A DNA stretch of 64,000 nt from Antedon mediterranea. Taxonomy: Eukaryota > Echinodermata > Crinoidea > Comatulida > Antedonidae. Below the pieces are notes generated by a model. The model saw only the letters and a program-made list of their open reading frames with translations, did not search any database and was not told the DNA's origin. The position numbers were made by a program, and so were the translations under genes. Positions 33,028 to 64,000 of this stretch are shown one piece after another. The stretch spans positions 5,917,001 through 5,981,000 of the forward strand of contig NC_092670.1 of assembly GCF_964355755.1 (NCBI RefSeq), in the 5' to 3' direction. Positions within the stretch are counted from its first letter, which is position 1. Each line of letters starts with the position of its first letter.

Positions 33028-35000
33028 TCTGTATACAAGTTGGTAATTACGTAATACAGTTTCCAATTATAGCGTTTAATGAATCACTTTAAACTGGTAC
33101 CTCAAAGTACACTGCAATAAGATTATTCAACTTGTAGCCTTACTTATTGTTATCAACAATATTTCTCTTTCGGTTTCTGTAAAAATGTCATAGAATAGTA
33201 TTATGAACACATAATAACCTTCTCGAAGAAGTGAATAATTGTTTTAAAAAAATATTATGTTTTGATTTGTTGAAGAATCAACTTTAAAAAGGAAATTTCC
33301 CGTACAAGTACCCGTGTACTATAGAATCTGATATGGATGATAGTCTCTATTGAATTCTCTGCTGAATTAATAGTTTTGCTAACAAAAGCAGATTTTAGCA
33401 CATTACCTTGCTTCGGTATCTGGGTACTAGGATAATGATAATAATAATCTATTCAAATACTTTGTGTAAATTCCAATATAACTTTATTTGTCAGTGATTT
33501 GTAAATTACGAGTTAGAATGCGTTTACTATAAATAACTAAAAGAAAAACAACTCTTTAAAAAAAACAATGACGTTTCGACTCCAGCATTTGGTCATTCTT
33601 AAGCTCAATTATAGATTATATAACAATCCATATATGATATGTAAACAAATCAATGGCCAAAGTTTAAAGTAACGATATACCAATTATTACATTTTAATTA
33701 AAAGATGTTTACAATATAACTTTATACAAAAACAAGATCAACTGTAAATTTCGCTGTGACGGTTTCAGTTTTTTTATACCTTTACTTAAAAAATCACATT
33801 TGGATTTGAACTTTTATACAAATAACTGTATCAGTAGGCTGTTACTGATAGCATGGTTTTTAAGTGATCACATATGATATGTAAATTTTGAAAATATAAA
33901 CATTTGTTTGTATACAAGTTGGTACTTGTGTTATTTTGCACATGTAACTGTTGCACCTGATGAAAAATTGCGTAATACAGTTTCCAATTATAACGTTCAA
34001 TGAATCACTTTCAACTGGTACCTCATAATAAAGTGCAATAAGATTATTTAACATTGTAGCTTTACTTATTGTTATCAACAATACCTATAGTTTTCTCTGT
34101 TTTGTAAAAATATTCTAGCAACGTCTTTAAATACATGGATTATCGATATCAATACGGTAAAGTTAATAATAGTGTTACGTATTCAAACGGAAGTTTTTTA
34201 AATATATATTATGTAGTGATTTGTTGAAGAAGAATAAGAAGAATCAACTGAAAATTCCCGTATAAGTACCTGTGCACAAAGAATATGATATGAACAAAAA
34301 CATTGCGATGGTCTCGAATTGAATTCTCTGCTGAAATAATGGATTTTGCTAACAAAAGCAGATTTTATATTAATAATAATCTATTCAAATACTTGTGGAA
34401 AATCCAAGATAAATGTATTTGTCAATGATTTGTAAATTACGAGTTAGAACGCATTTACTATAAATAACTAAAAAGAAAAACAACTCTTTAAAAAAACATG
34501 ACTCTTAAAAACAAGATCAATAGTTCTTATATTCATTGGTAAACAAGTTCTCTTTGATTTGTTGTTGCTAAGTGACAGTTTCAATTGTTTGATACAATAA
34601 AATAGTTAAACAATCAAATTTGGATTTGTACTTTTGTACTGTCCTGTATAAGAAAGAATATGATATGAACTAAAACATTGCGATGGTCTCTAATTGAATT
34701 CTCTGCTGAAATAATAGATTTTGCTAAGAAAAGCAGATTTTATATTAATAATAATCTATTCAAATACTTGTGGAAAATCCAAGATTAATGTATTTGTCAG
34801 TGATTTGTAAATTACGAGTGCGTTTACTACAAATAACTAAAAGAAAAATAACTCTTTAAAAAAGAATGACGTTTCGATAGTTTTAACTATTTAAACAATG
34901 AATGGTCAAAGTTTGAAGTAACATTATAGCAATTATTACATGTTAATTAAAAGACGTTTACAATACAACTTTAAAAAACAAGATCAACAAGGTCTTTAAT
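33003..35000. repeat. Tandemly repeated upstream region of gene B
   Basis: Three related units start near 33003, 33880 and 34630. Shared phrases are TTGAATTCTCTGCTGAA, TTTTGCTAACAAAAGCAGAT, GTGATTTGTAAATTACGAGT and AACAACTCTTTAAAAAAA. Unit 1 begins in gene B exon 1; unit 2 contains a copy of the start of that exon. The third unit is shorter. These probably repeat promoter DNA. Confidence 0.7.
33883..33903 (-). pseudogene. Truncated duplicate of gene B exon 1
   Basis: Minus-strand ATG at 33901-33903 reads MFIFSKFT like gene B exon 1, then diverges (YHM) to a stop. It lacks the hydrophobic core and donor, so it cannot encode a signal peptide. Confidence 0.6.
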
Positions 35001-37490
35001 TGGTAGAATTGTGTACTAAGCATGATCAATCAAATTATTAATCAAATTAATCTAACCCTAATTGTTTACTGTGCATTATTTTCTTGTCACATAATTTGCT
35101 CATTTGTTTTTGAAGATTAATATTTTGTTCTGAAACATCGATATTTCTTTATTTCATATTTTTATTTTATTTATGTTATGTCTTTATTGCACATGTGGCC
35201 AAGGATTACCAAGAGTATATTAATCACTGTCCTATCAGATAGCTGGTAATCCCCCTGTTCCCGGGCTATTTTGTGAACCAATTCAACGGGTAACCCCCTA
35301 CTCGTCTCGAATAATAGTGCTCACTGGTTATTTTGATCACTGGACTTATGGTTTAGAGTCCTTATCCGATAAGATTTTTTCACCAACTGAACTAGGAGCG
35401 AGCCGATATTGTTGGCTCTTGGATACGGTAAACGGTACCCCTGCCTTAAACGCTCGGCCATTTAACTCGCCATATCACATACTATGTTAAAGAAAGATCC
35501 TATATTTTACCATAGAGATATATCGCTATGCTTTTACAGAGTCACATTGTTTATTAGTGTACTATTGTTTTAATTGTCTAGAATTCAACTTTTACTCCAA
35601 TAAAGCAAGCAGTCAAAACGACGCTTATGATATAAAAAAAAGAATTATTACATTTATAGAGGGCGACCTATATTTTTCCTTCATTTTTCATTTATTTCGC
35701 GATTTTAAACGGTAGTAGTACACGACAGTGTTTTATTATGTTGTTAACACTAATGCAATTAATGAATGTCAATATATTGTATTAATAAAAGCAGTTTAAG
35801 GATGGGGTGGATAATAGAAAAAAAATAAAAATGGATTTTGGTTTGCCTGTCAAAATGTTTACAGTTACGCCACATTAACCCAAGCAGTCTATTGCACTTG
35901 TCGACAAGATAATCAATATAAAAAAAATAATCATAGGATTAGGAATGCCGTGTTGTCAGTAGCCAGCGTTTAAGTTCACCATGACTTAATTCTGCCATTT
36001 TAGGCCCTGGGCTCCCTATATCAAAATACTGGATCCTACACTGATATTGTCGCAAACAGTGAAGCGTAATATCATTTTAACACTAGTTATTATCCACTCC
36101 ACTTCTGTGATGAAACCAATAAATATATCAAAAACATTTCAGAAGTGAATCTTGGAAGAATATGATTCCTTTGCCATTTACATCTCCATAAAAAGTTAAT
36201 ACAAAAAGCTACGCAATTTATCTGTTATAACTTTTAATATTTATTGTTATAAATCTGCGTAATACAGCATTGACATGTAGGAGTGTTACTCCAAGAAAAC
36301 AATCTTTAACAAGTTATGCTATGCTTCTAAATTATTTCTGGCACTTCGTTAGGGCAAATTCTTATCAGAATTACTTAAATTCATCAATGTTCATAATAGT
36401 AATGCCAGCACAGTATGTCTAATTGCATAGAAGGTAAAATTAACTTCAATACTCAATCACAATTAATATAACGTTATTTTCTGTCATTTAACTTACAAAA
36501 CAAATAATTGACAAAAAATGACTTGTGCCATTCAAATTATTTTATTTCCTTTTTTAAATAACTGCAAAATAGAAAAACCGTAAACTTAATTAAGAATTTA
36601 AACAATTTCCGCCCTCATTTAGGTGAATAACTATAACAAAGGTTCTGTGTATTATATTGAATCAATTTTAATATTCTATGTATAATATAAAGAAACATAA
36701 TAACATTTTACAACTTTTGATAGGCACATTCTATGTTGTAAACCTTCTATCGTATTAATAATGTATGAGTGTATTATTTTAATAATATGTATCTGTAAAA
36801 TAGAAAATCATTTGGAATTCATTTAGTTCTTAACTTAATGATAATGTTAGTTCAATTTCAAAACATGTTACAATATTTATTAATTAATAACAAACTTTAT
36901 TGATAATAATCATAATTTGCAAATTAAAAAATAAAACTTAAATGAGAAAGTTATGCTGAAAGTTTTCGCCCTCGTTTAGACGAATAGTTATATCAAAAAC
37001 AAATACAACGCTAAGGTTATGTGTATTGGATCAACTCAGTATATAAAACAAACATAACAATATTTAATAACTATTCCATGTTGTAGAACACATACACGAG
37101 TGTAAATTATTTTAATGATAATGAATAATAATAATTTAGTTAAAAAGCAATTGTTAAAACTATTGTACTGCATTAGTTAGCTTGTATATTGTTTGACCTC
37201 CTAACTGATTGGATGAAATAGATAGTATTCAAATGAGTTGTTTTTGTTTTGTTTTTTTTGCAACGGTCCAAATGATTAAATAAAACCTCGAGTGCGCCGC
37301 GTATGACTCCTGTGCCCAACTCTATCTGTCAGGTCAACATTGGCAGATGGAAACGACAGATACATTGAATATAGAATGTTTTCTTTAGAACAAGAAGTAG
37401 ATGTGTTTGATGTTTGATCCATGACATATTCGCAGCGAATAGAACAAGGTCTACTATTCAGACAATGATAGTAATTGCGGCTTGATTATA
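35001..37490. other. B-C spacer with local tandem duplication
   Basis: No gene recognised. Segment 36600-36830 is repeated at 36960-37140 and partly at 38060-38240 (GTGTATTGGATCAA-type phrases). Segment 35170-35500 is less AT-rich and has phrases such as CACCAACTGAACTAGGAGCG and CGCTCGGCCATTTAACTCGC that look like a dispersed SINE-type repeat; its family is unknown. Confidence 0.45.
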
Positions 37491-38003
37491 ATAGAGAGGT
37501 TTCGCACTCTTACGAATACGATAACGAAAACGGATACGTCACGCACACGTATTCGTTTTCGTAAGCCATAACAAAATCTGTTTCGCATGGCAACGAAATA
37601 TTGAGGCGCGTCCAAAATGTGACTGCGGTAAATTTGAGCGAAGCGCAGGTACGTGTTGCTTGGTGCTTGGCTGCCTAGGCCTAGCGTAACATCAAAGCGA
37701 GTGAGGACTTTAAAAACTGCTATTTATCAAAATTGACTTGGCATTTTAGTAAATTACTTTAGTAAATTACTTTCAATAAATCTATAATTATATTATAATC
37801 ATGAATCATTCCTGATTCAAATGCAAAATGTGCAAAATAGATCAAAACCTATAGTCGTTTTGTAGTTACGAATATGACTGGTGATATTCGTCAACACGAA
37901 TACGGTTTACGAATATGAAATGGGGATCAGCTCAAAAGTTTCTCAAAATGTGTGACGTATCCGTTTTCGTTATCGTATTCGTAAGGTTGCGAAACCTCTC
38001 TAT
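37491..38003. mobile_element. Inverted-repeat MITE copy 2 (about 513 bases), B-C spacer
   Basis: Near-identical to 25104-25610 in both ends and interior, with a small tandem duplication TTTAGTAAATTAC. TATA borders it on both sides, a possible target duplication. Confidence 0.75.
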
Positions 38004-38183
38004 TATAGGCCTACAAACGCAAAACAACACTTTAATGAGAAATTAAATTGTCACGCCATGCTTTGATAAATATTTATAATTATGAAAACGCTAAGGTGCT
38101 GTGTATTGGCTCAATATTACAATTCTAAGTATATAATATGCTATTTGATATAACAGGAAAATAACATCAATGTTCAATAAACA

Positions 38184-38189
38184 TTTAAT
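38184..38189 (-). terminator. Possible gene C polyadenylation signal
   Basis: An ATTAAA hexamer on the minus strand about 80 bases past the stop. Weak evidence in AT-rich sequence. Confidence 0.3.
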
Positions 38190-38268
38190 AATGTGATTAT
38201 AATCAGACTTACTGATATACAGTAATAATATAAATTGTGTTTTACAATTGAAGAAGCGCGTTCACAAA

Positions 38269-62443
<24,175 letters not shown>

Positions 62444-63060
62444 TTTGTATTTCATCATATGCAGTACCCACTGTCCAGGCAACTCATACAAGTGAAGTAA
62501 ATTTGTCTGTGCTTATGTATATGTATAAACTACGCATGCGTAAAACATTTTACCGATCGTAACACTTCAAAATGCCTCGTAATATGTGCGATAATATTCA
62601 ACATTGTATACATCAGCTAATTATTGTTATATAGATTTTAAAAATACCTGTAGTTTGTTGTTCATGTTGTGTGCATATTGCATAGCAAAGATTTTTAATA
62701 TATTAAAATGAAGTTTGGTACTATTATTATAAACTAGCAGGTACCCGTCCGGTGGAAAAAGATAGATAGTACAGTAATAATAGTAGGCCTACAATGCTGC
62801 AGCAGTATACACAAATATTCTTCTTCTTTATATTTCAGTGTCTATTTTGTTATAAAAGCAAGCAATTTTCACTACTAAACTTTCTTTCGAAATGAATTTG
62901 GTACAGATTACAGCACTTTTTGAATTTGTAACAACACGTACATGTTTCCTCTTTGGTATCAAACTTTAAGTAGACTTAAATGTGGTATGATGTTCTTTTG
63001 AAAATTCCTAATGCCAGTGAGATTAAAATCACTACTGACTCTGATCTACCAACACGACGG
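62444..63060. other. Region upstream of gene C, no gene recognised
   Basis: First 120 bases match gene A upstream. Beyond that, AT-rich sequence with an ACTAGCAGGTACCCGTCC phrase at 62733 but no coding signals. Confidence 0.5.
62531..62542. promoter_or_regulatory. Palindrome TACGCATGCGTA upstream of gene C
   Basis: Partner of the palindrome upstream of gene A, at nearly the same distance from the start codon. Conservation may reflect recent duplication as well as function. Confidence 0.4.
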
Positions 63061-63064
63061 ATTT

Positions 63065-63735
63065 GAAACGCGTTTGATATCTTTTTTTTTTTTTATTGAT
63101 GAATCTTCATTACATTAAGTCATAATGTAAGTTTTAGTTGTTGACAATGACAATGACAACTTCTTTGTAAATGAAGTAGATAAATAAACGACAACATTAA
63201 CATTTATAATTACAAAATTGATTTAAACAAAGAAAAGGGGAAAATTCTTGAAGCAGATGCTTATAAAAGAAAAAAAACATTTAAATATCAAATTCATTAA
63301 TAAATGTAAATCAGCTCAAAATTATAATTTCAAAGAAGTTTTAAAACAAAATACTACATTAATACTAAGCAAACAATTTAATTTTAAATTTTGATTTATA
63401 AAAGAAGAATGGGTTTACGAATTATTTTTCTTAAATCGAATGCATAGGAATGGGTTTACTAATTACTTTATTATTTAATTTTCTAATAGATGTTTTTTTG
63501 TACAGTTTTCTAAATACATGAACATTTGTGGAATTTTTAAGTTCAACGGAGAGTTTATTCCTTATTAAAATTCCTTTATTTGATAAACACATTTGTTTTA
63601 ACGTAGTTTTCCTTAAATTGGTATAAAAATGTTCATGCTGTCTAGTATTATAGTTATGGATATCTTTATTTAGTTTAAGATACCGTTGGATTATAGGAGG
63701 AAGTTGTTGTTTATGGGCTTTGTACATTATTATGT
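63065..63735 (-). pseudogene. LINE C-terminal tail, 5' truncated
   Basis: Minus-strand frame 63431-63727 reads MYKAHKQQLPPIIQRYLKLN, IHNYNTRQHEHFYTN, LSNKGILIRNKLSVEL and VHVFRKLYKK, a typical LINE RT C-terminal end (NTR, G--WN-LP, FK--LK). The T run at 63082-63095 is its poly-A end. Lies about 640 bases upstream of gene C. Confidence 0.7.
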
Positions 63736-64000
63736 TAGTTTAGTTTTTTAGATTGTAATGGTTCATCATACAGCAAAGGCTTTTTGAAATATCATGTAAA
63801 TTTGTAAATATGGAAATATACAGAGTGAAAACAGTCTCATACCGCGAAAGTAGTATTACAAGTGTTTGAACGACAGTGTGTTATTATGTTATTATGTTAT
63901 GTTATGTATTATGTTATTAATTAATGAATTAAATTATTATTAAATTTCAATATATTGTAATAATAAAATAAGTTTGTTTAAAAAACGGGGAAATCACAGT
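63736..64000. other. Window edge, nothing recognised
   Basis: AT-rich with a short ATGTTATT repeat near 63890-63920. Confidence 0.5.

Noticed and set aside
35330-35500. tRNA gene on either strand
   Set aside because: Phrases look tRNA-like or SINE-like but no complete cloverleaf with anticodon and T loop could be drawn.

Overview
The window is AT-rich animal nuclear DNA with small exons, GT-AG introns, many transposon remnants and no prokaryotic operons. The commonly repeated short motif TAGGCCTAC, the 5S-derived SINE and the mix of LINE families suggest a marine invertebrate deuterostome, most likely an echinoderm. That assignment is an inference; no marker gene here proves it.

The protein-coding content is a tandem cluster of three related genes, all on the minus strand, called here A, B and C. 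Gene C (62443 down to 38269) is a complete 25-exon model with an open frame of 1600 codons plus stop. Gene A (21015 down to 286) has the same exon plan and runs off the left edge after exon 20. Gene B (33027 down to 29119) is short but intact: 9 exons, 426 residues. A and C resemble the N-terminal two thirds of vertebrate VWDE (von Willebrand factor D and EGF domain protein): signal peptide, D8C module (the uromodulin/GP2-type eight-cysteine domain), a beta-sandwich-like region, a vWD domain, an RRKR basic cleavage site, one EGF domain, then IPT-like and cadherin-like segments. The long EGF array that ends vertebrate VWDE is absent. In its place are a Ser/Thr-rich mucin-like exon, a small cysteine module, a transmembrane helix and a cytoplasmic tail. 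Gene B keeps only signal peptide, D8C, short linker, three tandem mucin exons, the transmembrane segment and a tail. The exon blocks it lacks (those matching exons 5-17 and 19-22) both start and end in phase 1, which explains how it could lose them and keep an open frame.

The introns and intergenic DNA are dominated by mobile elements. Two fold-back elements of one family (about 5640-10490 in gene A, about 49252-54785 in gene C) have long inverted arms carrying repeated AGGTCA half-sites, many spaced by one base. The one in gene C holds a datable nest: a CR1/L2-type LINE fragment in the loop, an RTE-like LINE in the right arm with an 8-bp target duplication, and a third LINE inside that one. 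Other items are a 5S rRNA-derived SINE, a pair of 204-bp Harbinger-like MITEs with TTA duplications, a pair of about 510-bp inverted-repeat MITEs (one in each intergenic spacer), a 1-kb inverted-repeat element, a 3-kb near-palindrome in intron 1 of gene C, and a perfect 45-bp-arm hairpin in gene C intron 7. Because A and C are paralogues, each acts as an empty site for insertions in the other.

Upstream of gene B the promoter region is repeated about three times, and one repeat carries a decayed copy of the start of its first exon. Exon coordinates were read by eye from splice consensus, phase and agreement between paralogues; they have not been tested against RNA.
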